A DNA stretch of 49,194 nt from Phycisphaerae bacterium (GCA_021108335.1 JAIORC010000132.1:1-49194); one strand, 5' to 3'. Counted from the first letter of the stretch, positions 34,839 through 43,484 are shown. Program-made: numbers and translations. The notes: a model not told the origin generated them from the letters alone.

Positions 34839-37082
34839 TCAATCGAGTTTGTCGGTGCTTTCGATCAACTTGGGCATTTTTTCGCTGGTGAGGTTCATCG
34901 TCCCCAGCAGTTGGGCGGCGGCTTTGAGAAGCTCACCGGCCTTGGGAGCGGCAACCATTTCCACCAGGGCTTTGCACTGTGCGTCGATGCACTTGTTACC
35001 GTATCGCCGGACAGATTCGCTGGCTGCGTTGAAGGCTGCGATCCGGACAGCTTCGTCGGCGTCGGCTTTGAGGGCCAGTGCGACGATTTCCCGCTGGGCC
35101 TTGTCGCTGTTGATAACAGCCAATGCTCGCGACGCGGCGATTTGAAGTTTGGCGCTTTTGCTGCCGGCGGCGGCACTTAGCGAATCGACCGTGCGTCGCA
35201 GGTTGTAGATCGACTTGTCCCGCTCGCCGACTGTGCGGATGGCGTTGGCGGCCCGTATCGCCCATGCCAATGCCTCATCCTCGCTCAGTGCTTTGCCGGC
35301 TGACAATGCCATCGCCTTAGCTAGTGCCTTGGCAACGGCGGCTTCGTCGCCGATTTTGGTGGGATTCAGAATGACAATCTTGCCGTCTTTGGCAGCCAGG
35401 CTGTTCATTTGGGCGGTGGGCTTGGTTACCACGATCGGCATGTAGTAAAAGTTCGTGGTGCCGCGGAAACGGCGAATCACCGGCAACGTCAGCGTGTCCG
35501 GCCCTACGATAACGGCATCCAGTCCGATGGCCTGCTGCGCGACCGTCAGGGCCTGCCTGATGTCCGGCGTGCTGAGCACTTCATATCCCGCAGCCCGGAC
35601 GGCGTCCTTGAGGGTGTTGCGTTTTTTGTCGTTGGCGGCTATGACCAGAGCGTACTTTTTGCCCGACTGCCGCAAGGCTTCGTTCAACAGCGACATGACC
35701 ATCGCCGAGCCGGCGAAGTCTTTTGTAGGCATTGCCAGGGTCAGTGTTTCGCCCGCGAGGAAACGCACGTTGCGGTCGGGATAGCCCATTGCGCTTACCA
35801 GTGGCTGTGCGCCGCCGTCCAGCGGTTTGATAAGGCTGACCGGGCCGGTGGTCTTGCTCATGGAGCGGATAACCGCCTTTGCGATTGCGACGTTGCCGTC
35901 TTTCAACGCCCGCCCGAGAACCTGCTGGAGGTATCGCGGGCTGGAGGCCAACGTGTAGAACGCAGCCTTGGGTCGCTCTTTCGGCCAGAGCGGGTCGGTT
36001 TTGCCCTCGGGCAGATCGACCTCGCGTCGCACGCAGGCGCTGAGCCACAGCGGTACTGCCGGCGAAAACGTCGTGTCGTGCTTCAGGGCCAATCGGCTCA
36101 TTCGCATCGCGTAGATGTCGCAAAGAATTTCCTTGGGCACGAGTATTTGCTGGGCACCGGTCGCCGGTTTCCAGAACCATACGAACGCATTGTCGTAGCG
36201 CGGGTCTGGGCGGAGAGAGTCGTTCCTGTTGTAGTACTTCACCGCCTGTGCGTAGAACAGTTCGGCTGGGGATTTTTTCAGGGCGGAGTCGCTCCCGCCA
36301 TTGCAGGAGATAATCGCTGCGGTGATGGCTTTGCGGGTTTCTTCCGGCAGGTCTTTCCGCAGCAGGGCTTCCCGCAGTCGCGGTAGTGCGGCTGGATATT
36401 CAATCTGCTTCAGGGCGTTGGCGACAAACCCGACAAATTGCGTATCCTTGGCCTGGAGCGCCACCGAGTAGCCTCGCACCGCCACCGGCCCAAGTTTGTG
36501 GAGCATCGTTACGATCCGCTCTCGCTGAACCTGCGGAGTTTTTTCGTCCATCAGTTTCTGCAGGAGCAGGGGAATGGCGTATTCGCCGCTGTCAGCCAGC
36601 CGGGAGATGCCCAGGCGATAGCCTTCCAGGCTTCTGTGCAGCATTTTAATGGATTCTTCGATCTGCGCCGGGTCCGACCGCCACGCGAGGTAGCCTTTCT
36701 CAATGGCTTGGCGATACTTTTTGACCAGTTCGCCGAGACCTTCGAGTTTGGCGCCTTTTCGCAGCGTTTCCAGGCTGTCGGTTTTATTGATCGACAGCAT
36801 GTAGATTTCGCGGGGCGTCGTACCTGCATCGAGAATGGCCTGGCCATAAGAGGCGGCGATTTTCGGCCTGGCTATGTTGATGTAATGGAGGAAATCGCTC
36901 CATTGCTCCGCCAGGTCGGGTTTTTTCGCGGCATCGGCTTTGGCTTTGGCGATAACGTCGTCGGCCAGTTCCTTTTTGCTTTTGCCTTGAGCCGCTGCAA
37001 CCGAAGGCGGCAGAAGGAAGGAAATCATAACCACTCCAGCCATGCCGTAACGAAGTGCGATCGTAGATAATTTTGCCAACAT
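34839..37082 (-). CDS. Exported HEAT-repeat protein with a degenerate receiver-like domain
   Basis: A 747-residue protein with a clear signal peptide (hydrophobic residues about 13-30, then AAAQGKSKK). Helical HEAT-type repeats fill about residues 150-260 and again 620-740 (for example KLQIAASRALAVINSDKAQ). Between them, near residues 470-590, is an alpha/beta stretch, YALVIAANDKKRNTLKDAV.., whose strand order and the YYMPIVVTKP end look like a CheY receiver fold that has lost the phosphoacceptor aspartate. The family resembles planctomycete HEAT-domain exported proteins of unknown function. The ATG follows AGGAGAAAG. It has its own promoter and terminator, so it is monocistronic. The receiver reading is mine and rests on pattern only. 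Confidence 0.8.
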   Translation of the reverse strand: MLAKLSTIALRYGMAGVVMISFLLPPSVAAAQGKSKKELADDVIAKAKADAAKKPDLAEQWSDFLHYINIARPKIAASYGQAILDAGTTPREIYMLSINKTDSLETLRKGAKLEGLGELVKKYRQAIEKGYLAWRSDPAQIEESIKMLHRSLEGYRLGISRLADSGEYAIPLLLQKLMDEKTPQVQRERIVTMLHKLGPVAVRGYSVALQAKDTQFVGFVANALKQIEYPAALPRLREALLRKDLPEETRKAITAAIISCNGGSDSALKKSPAELFYAQAVKYYNRNDSLRPDPRYDNAFVWFWKPATGAQQILVPKEILCDIYAMRMSRLALKHDTTFSPAVPLWLSACVRREVDLPEGKTDPLWPKERPKAAFYTLASSPRYLQQVLGRALKDGNVAIAKAVIRSMSKTTGPVSLIKPLDGGAQPLVSAMGYPDRNVRFLAGETLTLAMPTKDFAGSAMVMSLLNEALRQSGKKYALVIAANDKKRNTLKDAVRAAGYEVLSTPDIRQALTVAQQAIGLDAVIVGPDTLTLPVIRRFRGTTNFYYMPIVVTKPTAQMNSLAAKDGKIVILNPTKIGDEAAVAKALAKAMALSAGKALSEDEALAWAIRAANAIRTVGERDKSIYNLRRTVDSLSAAAGSKSAKLQIAASRALAVINSDKAQREIVALALKADADEAVRIAAFNAASESVRRYGNKCIDAQCKALVEMVAAPKAGELLKAAAQLLGTMNLTSEKMPKLIESTDKLD

Positions 37083-37146
37083 TCTTTCTCCTGCGTAGAA
37101 TCCCAGCCACCCGGAAAATCATCCCGGGTTCGTTGTAAACCTTGAT

Positions 37147-37174
37147 ATTATAGAACTTACCGTAAAACAGTCAA
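37147..37174 (-). promoter_or_regulatory. Promoter of the HEAT protein gene
   Basis: Minus-strand TTGACT and a perfect TATAAT are 16 bases apart, 65 bases upstream of ATG 37082. Confidence 0.7.
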
Positions 37175-37488
37175 CATAATACCACCACCCGAATCGTCAG
37201 TATAGACTCCGGGCTTTCTAAGGTTTTCATCGGGCAAAACCACTCGCGGACATTAGTACAACTCGCATTTGCCGGCAGCGTTTCAGTTGGGCCTGGAAGG
37301 CTGCGGATTACAAAACGAACGAATGCAGGCAGAACGGTTGCTCGATTTACGTTGACCCGGTACAATTCGAAACGACCGCTTTATTAGCGGTAGGTTTTGC
37401 CGCGACTTTCAGCCGCACGGATATGTAACCCGCCGACCCAACCGAATGGTGATTCAAGAAATCTCAGCAAGTCAGTTACGGGAGCCGA
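37175..37488. other. Gap upstream of the second hydroxyacid dehydrogenase
   Basis: No gene is seen. A possible plus-strand promoter, TTGCTC-17-TACAAT (37338-37366), is followed by a small hairpin ACCGCT-TTATT-AGCGGT (37375-37391) in what would be the leader of the gene at 37489. Confidence 0.35.
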
Positions 37489-38493
37489 ATGATGGATGCC
37501 TTTTTTTACGAGGTTTTTGACGAAGAGCGGACTACTCTGGAGCGATTTTTCGAGGAATCGCGAAAATCCGGGGGAAATGACGTTTCGGCAGGCTATACCG
37601 AAAAGACGATTCAGGAATACGCCGCCCCACAGCCGCCCGCATCGTTAATCAGCACGCGGACACAATCGGTGTTTCCGCCGGACTGGCGAGGGCAACTGGA
37701 GGGCATTCTCACCCGCTCGACCGGCTACGAGCATCTCGCGAAATATCTTCGGGATACCAACGCGGATATTCCCGGCGGATATCTGCCTTTGTACTGCAAC
37801 CGTGCGGTGGCTGAGCAGGCTGCGATGCTGTGGCTGGCACTGCTGCGGAAACTGCCCCGGCAGATCTCGCAATTCGAGCGGTTCGAGCGGGATCATTTGA
37901 CTGGCGGAGAATGTTTCGGGCGAACGCTGCTGGTCGTCGGCGTGGGCAACATCGGCCACCAGGTGGTACAAATCGGCTGCGGGCTGGGCATGAACGTCCT
38001 AGGCGTGGATATCGTCGAAAAACACGAAGACGTAACATACACCACAATTTCCGATGGCCTGGCAAAGGCTGACGTCATCGTATGCACAATGAACCTTACT
38101 GCCGAAAACAACGGGTACTTCCACTACGACCTGCTCCGCCGGGCGCCAAAAGGCGTGATCTTCGTAAATGTCGCCCGCGGCGAACTTTCGCCCACCGCCG
38201 ACCTGTTACGACTGCTGGACGAAGGCCAGCTCGGCGGCGTGGGGCTGGACGTATATCAGGACGAGCAAATCCTGGCGGTAGAGTTGCGCAGCGGCTGGCA
38301 CCCGGAAAAACACGCCGCCGCATCCGCGATCATCGCCACCATGGAATTACAAAAACGACCCAACGCAATTCTTACGCCTCACAACGCCTTTAATACCACC
38401 GAGGCCCTGGAACTGAAGGCCCAGCAGAGCGTCCAGAGCGTGATAGCCTTCATGCAAAATGGCGAATTCCCGCATCCCGTGCCGGTCATATAG
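37489..38493 (+). CDS. D-isomer-specific 2-hydroxyacid dehydrogenase (D-lactate dehydrogenase-like)
   Basis: The NAD-binding motif VVGVGNIGHQV (about 146-156) is normal here, and the catalytic arginine (NVARGE), glutamate (DVYQDE) and histidine (TPHNAF) are present. The N-terminal domain begins FYEVFDEERTTLERFFEE, which resembles the D-lactate dehydrogenase branch (compare the FDxKxYD starts of LdhA). An insertion of about 20 residues (LRSGWHPEKHAAAS) lies between the glutamate and histidine motifs. The length is 334 residues. The first of two ATGs at 37489 follows GGGAG. It converges with the next dehydrogenase gene, their stops only 18 bases apart. Confidence 0.9.
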   Translation: MMDAFFYEVFDEERTTLERFFEESRKSGGNDVSAGYTEKTIQEYAAPQPPASLISTRTQSVFPPDWRGQLEGILTRSTGYEHLAKYLRDTNADIPGGYLPLYCNRAVAEQAAMLWLALLRKLPRQISQFERFERDHLTGGECFGRTLLVVGVGNIGHQVVQIGCGLGMNVLGVDIVEKHEDVTYTTISDGLAKADVIVCTMNLTAENNGYFHYDLLRRAPKGVIFVNVARGELSPTADLLRLLDEGQLGGVGLDVYQDEQILAVELRSGWHPEKHAAASAIIATMELQKRPNAILTPHNAFNTTEALELKAQQSVQSVIAFMQNGEFPHPVPVI

Positions 38494-38511
38494 CCCATAC
38501 TTGGCCGAATA

Positions 38512-39465
38512 TCAAAACGCTCCTTCGGCAGCGGGGTACTCGGGCGTTTTGCCTTCCAACACGGCGATGACGTCTGTAACGACCATGGACATGTTCTCCT
38601 TGGCCTTGGGCACGCAGGCTGCGATGTGCGGCGTGAGTATCACGTTGTCCAGCCCGAAAAGCGGGTAATCCGCCGGCATTGGTTCCGGGTCGTGGCAGTC
38701 GACTACGGCGAAGGATATTTTTTGTTGGTGCCGCTGAAGCGCGTCGGCAAGGGCGTGATAGTCCACGCAGCCGCCCCTTGCGGCGTTGATGAACTGCGCG
38801 CCGTTCTTGAAGTGCGCCAGCGTGCTCGCGTTTATCAGTTTGCGTGTGGAATCGGTCAGCGGCACGTGGATGGTAACAATATCGCTCTGGGCGTAGAGCG
38901 TGGCCTTCTCGACAGCCTCGGCGGGGTAGTCCAGCTCGATGTCGAGGATGTCATTGTACAGCACCTTCATGCCCAGCGCCGCCGCTGCCCGGCCGACCCT
39001 GCTGCCGATACGCCCGCAGCCGACGATGCCAAGCGTCATGTCCGACAGGAACCGCCCGAACATCTGCTTGCGGATTTTGTGGAACTGCTCGCCGCTGACG
39101 TGCCCCTCCAGCGGCCAGAACTTGCGATTCATTTCGAGGATCATCCGCATGGTGTAATCCACCACCGCCAGCGTATTGGCTGCGGGGGTATGCACCACTT
39201 CCACACCGGCAGCCCGGCAGGCCGGTACGTTTATGTTGTCCAGGGCAACGCCGGCCCGGCCGACCACCTTCAGCCTCGACGCCGCAGCCAGCAATTCCTC
39301 ATTCACCTGCGTATACGTCCGCACGACCAGCCCGTCGGCCCGGCCTATCTCCTCGAAAATCCGCTCGTACGGCAATTCGATTACATCGGCGCGGGCATGG
39401 AGATATTCCATCGCGCAAGGCTGGAGAGTTTCGGTTACCAATACCGTCGGTTTGTCATCAGCCAT
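38512..39465 (-). CDS. 2-hydroxyacid dehydrogenase (phosphoglycerate dehydrogenase-like)
   Basis: A complete enzyme of the D-isomer-specific family: GIVGCGRIGSRVG (about 142-154) for NAD, NAARGG arginine, the CHDPEPMP glutamate and TPHIAACVP histidine. The 317-residue length, without the C-terminal ACT domain, suits a short phosphoglycerate or hydroxypyruvate dehydrogenase-like protein. The track starts at 39483, but ATG 39465 sits behind AGGAGAATTTA at the right spacing and gives MADDKPTVLVTE, so I use it. This is the third such dehydrogenase in 8 kb; the three differ clearly from each other and are not recent copies. Confidence 0.9.
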   Translation of the reverse strand: MADDKPTVLVTETLQPCAMEYLHARADVIELPYERIFEEIGRADGLVVRTYTQVNEELLAAASRLKVVGRAGVALDNINVPACRAAGVEVVHTPAANTLAVVDYTMRMILEMNRKFWPLEGHVSGEQFHKIRKQMFGRFLSDMTLGIVGCGRIGSRVGRAAAALGMKVLYNDILDIELDYPAEAVEKATLYAQSDIVTIHVPLTDSTRKLINASTLAHFKNGAQFINAARGGCVDYHALADALQRHQQKISFAVVDCHDPEPMPADYPLFGLDNVILTPHIAACVPKAKENMSMVVTDVIAVLEGKTPEYPAAEGAF

Positions 39466-39528
39466 TAAATTCTCCTGAAGCATTTTTCTAATATCTCAAT
39501 TCGGTAAATAAAAATCCGGGGGCCATAA

Positions 39529-39590
39529 GTAGGTTATGCAACTTGTTGCATAACAATTTCCCGGCACATCTCCCATAATTTCTGTTATGC
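39529..39590. repeat. Element G, truncated copy overlapping a gene end
   Basis: The left arm GTAGGTTATGCAACTTGTTG.. (39529-39554) and spacer AATTTCCCGGCACATCTCCC are intact; the right arm stops after CTGTTATGC. The stop codon of the lipoprotein gene (39585-39587) lies inside that right arm, so the element forms the gene's end. Confidence 0.7.
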
Positions 39591-40451
39591 ACCCGGCTTA
39601 TTCATTTTTTCGATTTTTCCTTCGTCACCGAATTTTTTCTTTTCATCAACTTGGTTTTCCTTCGCAGACGGAGTTTTCTGCGGGGACAACGACTTTAGAA
39701 CAGCCGACTTTAGACTGTCGGTTTTTACTGATCCTTCCGAGGGAATCGCATATTTTTTCAATTCTTCTTCAATAATCTTATCAACAATATCATCCGAACC
39801 ACTTTCTTGTTGCTCCCATATTTTTGCTTGTCCCCTCACAATGGCTTTTTTTATATCTTCTGTGGTACAGTTCTCATGTTCTTTAAAATACTTATAACCA
39901 GCCCTATATCCGGCAGCCAATGCCTTATAGGCCTGTCTTTCCAACGTTGTTTCCCCAGTACAAAAAACATACCAATTGTTGTCGTCATCATCATCACCAA
40001 TGCACAAATGAAGAGGGTTGAAAAAAGTATCGTTGAAGTAAAAGTAGGCCCTCTCCGATTCTTGTTCGAATTTTAGCGTTTTCAATTCTTCCAGCGATAT
40101 TGGCGTATCAAACAACACCGTACCTCCCGAAGGCTTAACCGCTATATCTTTCCAGGAAGCCATCCCACGTTTTTCAATCACGTGTTTTTTGAACTTATAA
40201 AATACTCCCAGTATATCAATATACAATTCACGACCTATTTTCGACCTCTCATCGTAAACATTATCCTCCGTCAGCTCGCGCAGAGCTTGTATGTCGTTCT
40301 GCTCTAAAGCTCGAACAAACTTTTCGGCAGCTTTTTGGGGAGTCTCCTGGCCGGATATGCTATTCACAGAGGGATCGCTATTTTTACTACACCCGCACCC
40401 GGCTGTTAATAACGCAACCATTATCAATCCACATAGAGTTTTGTGACTCAT
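39585..40451 (-). CDS. Lipoprotein of unknown function, AT-rich
   Basis: The start MSHKTLCGLIMVALL leads to a lipobox LTAGC (cysteine near residue 19), so it is lipid-anchored. The first third contains ETPQKAAEKFVRALEQNDIQ, a pattern of small NTF2-like/DUF4878-type lipoproteins in which a fold near the N-terminus binds small molecules or peptides. The rest is charged and helical and ends in a Lys/Glu-rich tail. The track starts at 40469; ATG 40451 has GAGGAAAAC before it. Base composition is visibly more AT-rich than its neighbours and codon use is different, suggesting recent acquisition or weak constraint. Its last codons fall within repeat element G. Confidence 0.75.
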   Translation of the reverse strand: MSHKTLCGLIMVALLTAGCGCSKNSDPSVNSISGQETPQKAAEKFVRALEQNDIQALRELTEDNVYDERSKIGRELYIDILGVFYKFKKHVIEKRGMASWKDIAVKPSGGTVLFDTPISLEELKTLKFEQESERAYFYFNDTFFNPLHLCIGDDDDDNNWYVFCTGETTLERQAYKALAAGYRAGYKYFKEHENCTTEDIKKAIVRGQAKIWEQQESGSDDIVDKIIEEELKKYAIPSEGSVKTDSLKSAVLKSLSPQKTPSAKENQVDEKKKFGDEGKIEKMNKPGA

Positions 40452-40480
40452 TAAGTTTTCCTCATTCAAATAGCCATGCC

Positions 40481-40566
40481 GCGTAGGTTATGCAACTTGT
40501 TGCATAACAATTTCCCGGCATGTCTTTCTGTAATTTCTGTTATGCAACAAGTTGCATAACCTACGC
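40481..40566. mobile_element. Element G, complete copy (86 bp with 28 bp inverted ends)
   Basis: The ends are perfect 28 bp inverted repeats, GCGTAGGTTATGCAACTTGT.. and its complement; each arm is itself a palindrome around CAACTTGTTG. The 30 bp spacer starts AATTTCCCGGCATG. It is non-coding and MITE-like. Partial copies lie at 34.7, 39.5 and 45.7 kb. Confidence 0.75.
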
Positions 40567-40612
40567 GATACACGCTTATAACTTCAAGAAACACCGAATT
40601 CAATTCGGCAAA

Positions 40613-40652
40613 TAAAAACCCAGGCCCAGGCGCGTCGGCACCTGGACCTGGG
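40613..40652 (-). terminator. Rho-independent terminator of dnaA
   Basis: The hairpin CCCAGGTCCAGG ... CCTGGGCCTGGG (12 bp stem with one mismatch in the middle) is followed on the minus strand by TTTTTATTT. It lies about 100 bases behind the dnaA stop. Confidence 0.8.
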
Positions 40653-40755
40653 TATCGTCCGTGACATTATATACCAGCCGATGCCTTCCAGCCGGTCTCG
40701 GAAGAGACGCCCTCGGGCTACGGGACGCAAGCGCCGCCAAGCCCTCGGAACTCCT

Positions 40756-42180
40756 CTAGCCGATTTGTTCTTCCAATAATTCCAGCAACGCCTCGGCAGG
40801 CATGGCTTTGTCGCCCGCCGGAGTCGTCCATCGCAACTCCTTGCCACCGAGGAGGATTTTTTTCAGCTTCTGCACCGCCAGCACAACCGAACTGTGATTC
40901 TTACCCATGAACCGCCCGATCTCGGGGAAGCTCATACGAGTATGACGCCTTCCCAGGAACATCGCAACCATTCTTGCGACCGAAACCGTCTTCGTCCGCC
41001 GCGAGGAATGGATATCGGCAGGCGTAACTCCGAAAAACGCCGACACCACCGCCTCGATATCGCCCAGCGTAATCGCGCTGTCCGTCCTTGCCAGGTGCTC
41101 AGCCAGGGCGTCGCGGGTCAATTCCAGAGTTACCGGGCTGTTTTCCAGGCTCGCCAGCGCCGAAAGCTTCACCAGTGTGCCCTCCAGTTCCCGCACCGAG
41201 CCGCGAATATGCAGCGCGATGTAGTCCAGCACGTCGTCCGGCAGCGCGAGTTTCATCGCGGCTGCCTTCTTCTGGAGAATCTCCATGCGGGTTTCTTTGT
41301 CCGGCGCGTCGACCTTCACCACCATGCCGGACATGAACCTGCTGACCAGTTGCTCGTGCAACTCGCCAACCAGCCGCGGGTGCGTGTCGGATGCGAGAAT
41401 AATCTGCTTGCCCGCCGACTCGATGGCGTTGAAGGTGTGCAGAAATTCGTCCTGCGTGCTTCGCTTGGCTGCGAGAAAATGCACGTCGTCAATCGCCAGG
41501 AGATCCAGGTTGCGATACCGCTGGCGGAACTCGCCGTTCTTTTTGTTCCGCAGCGAAGAGATAAACTCGTTGGTAAACTGCTCGCCGGTTACGTATCGCC
41601 ACTTCAGCGACTTGCCGCCATTACGGCCCTGCCCGGCCATCGCGTTACAGATTCCCTGCAACAGATGCGTTTTGCCCACGCCGCAAGGCCCGTGCAGGAA
41701 CAATTGCGAGAAATGCCTGTCGCTCCCGCCAGCGGTGATAATCGCGGACTGGTAAGCCAGGCGATTGCTCGCGCCTACCACGAAATCGTTCAGCGAATAC
41801 TTCGACAGCGGTGCGGCTGTCGGCTTGTTGCGTCGCGCCCGGCCGTGCGTCGCCCGCGAAACAATCTCCGCCTGCGTGTCCAGGTCTTTCCGGCTGCATT
41901 CGGCACTGAGATTGGTGTCGATGGTTACGATGACCGGCAGTTGCCTGGCGGTATGCTCTTCCACCGCCTGGGCGAGGTCGGCTTGGTAATGTTGCTCGAT
42001 CCAATTGGCGACGAACGGATTCGGCACGGCAACTTTGATGTGTCCATCTTCAAAAGTTACCGTCGTGCCGTGCTTGAACCACGCGTTGTATTTCTGTGGC
42101 CCGATTCGTTCCTGCAGGCTGCGAAATATTTTTCGCATGGTTTTCTTGTCGGCGAATATCGGCTCAGCGGATGTCTTCAT
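40756..42180 (-). CDS. dnaA: Chromosomal replication initiator protein DnaA
   Basis: DnaA binds 9-mer boxes at the origin and opens DNA as an ATP-bound filament. The N-terminal domain (IFRSLQERIGPQKYNAWF) is followed by a variable linker, the AAA+ core with Walker A GPCGVGKTH (about 163-171) and Walker B LLAIDDVHF (about 226), and the helix-turn-helix domain IV with SFPEIGRFMGKNHSSVVLA near 425-443, the box-recognition signature. The track starts at a TTG (42192); ATG 42180 with GGGA upstream gives 474 residues. The neighbours are unusual: no dnaN, recF or gyrB. Upstream (42181-42455) lies a cluster of DnaA boxes. Confidence 0.97.
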   Translation of the reverse strand: MKTSAEPIFADKKTMRKIFRSLQERIGPQKYNAWFKHGTTVTFEDGHIKVAVPNPFVANWIEQHYQADLAQAVEEHTARQLPVIVTIDTNLSAECSRKDLDTQAEIVSRATHGRARRNKPTAAPLSKYSLNDFVVGASNRLAYQSAIITAGGSDRHFSQLFLHGPCGVGKTHLLQGICNAMAGQGRNGGKSLKWRYVTGEQFTNEFISSLRNKKNGEFRQRYRNLDLLAIDDVHFLAAKRSTQDEFLHTFNAIESAGKQIILASDTHPRLVGELHEQLVSRFMSGMVVKVDAPDKETRMEILQKKAAAMKLALPDDVLDYIALHIRGSVRELEGTLVKLSALASLENSPVTLELTRDALAEHLARTDSAITLGDIEAVVSAFFGVTPADIHSSRRTKTVSVARMVAMFLGRRHTRMSFPEIGRFMGKNHSSVVLAVQKLKKILLGGKELRWTTPAGDKAMPAEALLELLEEQIG

Positions 42181-42455
42181 AACAATTCCCAAAAAGCAAA
42201 ACTATAAGGCAAAGAATTACCTGCCCACCCTTGTATCCAAGCCCGCATCTTTGCCGGCGGAAACGATGGCGTTCGATAACAATTAAGGATCGCTTAACAC
42301 AATCATAATCAATCGAACGAAAGCAAATGTATAAACCCCACGCGGCATGGTCAATCACAAACAATCAGTTTTCTTATCCACAAAACCCAACGTCTTCGTT
42401 TTGCTACGCTTGGAACGAAAAAAAAACTTTCGTCCACAACTTATTCACAAACTAT
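42181..42455. other. oriC: Candidate replication origin upstream of dnaA
   Basis: A perfect DnaA box TTATCCACA is at 42374-42382. Two more, TTATTCACA (42441-42449, one mismatch) and TCGTCCACA (42430-42438, two mismatches), follow, 11 bases apart start to start and all on one strand. Between them is an A tract (42418-42426). The stretch 42276-42360 is AT-rich. The position beside dnaA supports origin function; a dnaA autoregulatory region is the alternative. Confidence 0.55.
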
Positions 42456-43391
42456 TCATTCAGGCCGCTCCGGGAACATCGCAAAGCACCGCCGACGATG
42501 GGTTTCATCGAAGCCGAATCGCCGGTAAAGCCCTTGCGCATAGGTGTTTTTCGCATCCACCGCCAGGCGCATCGCTTCGATATGAGCATCGCGCCCAAGC
42601 CGCTCGACACGGTCGAGCATGGCAAAACCAAGCCCCCTGCCGCGAAACTCCGGCACGACGCCCATGTACACAATCTCCGCCGTCGACGAGTGCAGCGCGC
42701 GATTGACCAGAATGCAACCAGCCGGCAATCCCCCGCACGATGCGAGCAGCCACCACTCGGGCGTGAATTTCCCCGTCGCCTGATGCGAGGCAAGCACCTC
42801 TTCCATCCGGCGAACGCCGCACAGCCGCGGACAATCCAACGTGCCCTGATAAGTAGCCCGAATCACGTCCACCAATTCCTGCCGGGTAAACTGCCCGAAA
42901 TGCCGAAAACTCCACGGAACTTCCGCCCGAGCCTCGCCCGGATTTTCAATCTTGCGCTGCATGTAGACCAACTCCGCAAGCTCCCCGAATCCCGCCTGTT
43001 CCAAAATCGGCATATTGCCGCCGGAATTCTCGTCGAGAACCGACTGCACCATGCTCCGCCCACCTTCCAGGGCGAGACGTGAAACGTGCTCCACGACGGC
43101 TAGAAGCTCGTGGCGGTCAACTTTCGACGCGTCGGGCGGGCTGTGGTACAAAAACCCCACATTCCCCCGCGAGACGACCACCATCGCCACGGCCTGTATC
43201 TCCCTGCCCCGCCTCGCCCAGAACAGCAGATTCCGCCCCGCAACGCCCGAGGTAAACATCTCCCGAGACGACTTGGCCTGCGCATCGATCCACAAGCTCT
43301 TGCCCCCGCCGCCGACAAGATGACGAAGGGCGGCAAATTGATTTCGTTTTGACACTGGCCTGATTCGAGTCATATTGCCGAAATTATACAT
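42456..43391 (-). CDS. GNAT-family N-acetyltransferase with tandem GNAT folds
   Basis: The C-terminal half is a canonical GNAT domain: CILVNRALHSSTAEIVYMGV, then the acetyl-CoA loop VVPEFRGRGLGFAMLDRVER, then NTYAQGLYRRFGF. The N-terminal half (KRNQFAALRHLV.., VVSRGNVGFLYHSP) looks like a second, degenerate GNAT fold without the RGxG loop. The track shows a 646-residue frame up to 44396, but that extension is antisense to the exported protein at 43548-44216. I place the start at ATG 43391; ATG 43373 is possible. About 311 residues. It probably acetylates a small amine or a protein; the substrate is unknown. It lies upstream of the origin region. Confidence 0.85.
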   Translation of the reverse strand: MYNFGNMTRIRPVSKRNQFAALRHLVGGGGKSLWIDAQAKSSREMFTSGVAGRNLLFWARRGREIQAVAMVVVSRGNVGFLYHSPPDASKVDRHELLAVVEHVSRLALEGGRSMVQSVLDENSGGNMPILEQAGFGELAELVYMQRKIENPGEARAEVPWSFRHFGQFTRQELVDVIRATYQGTLDCPRLCGVRRMEEVLASHQATGKFTPEWWLLASCGGLPAGCILVNRALHSSTAEIVYMGVVPEFRGRGLGFAMLDRVERLGRDAHIEAMRLAVDAKNTYAQGLYRRFGFDETHRRRCFAMFPERPE

Positions 43392-43455
43392 GGAACGAGG
43401 GCCTTCGGGTGTGGCTTTTATTGGAGCTTTTGTTGAAATTGCCCCAAACGCCCGC

Positions 43456-43484
43456 TTGACTTGAACCGGAATAGAGCATATGCT
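43456..43484 (+). promoter_or_regulatory. Promoter of the exported 222-residue protein gene
   Basis: TTGACT (43456-43461) and TATGCT (43479-43484) are 17 bases apart, 64 bases upstream of ATG 43548. Confidence 0.5.
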
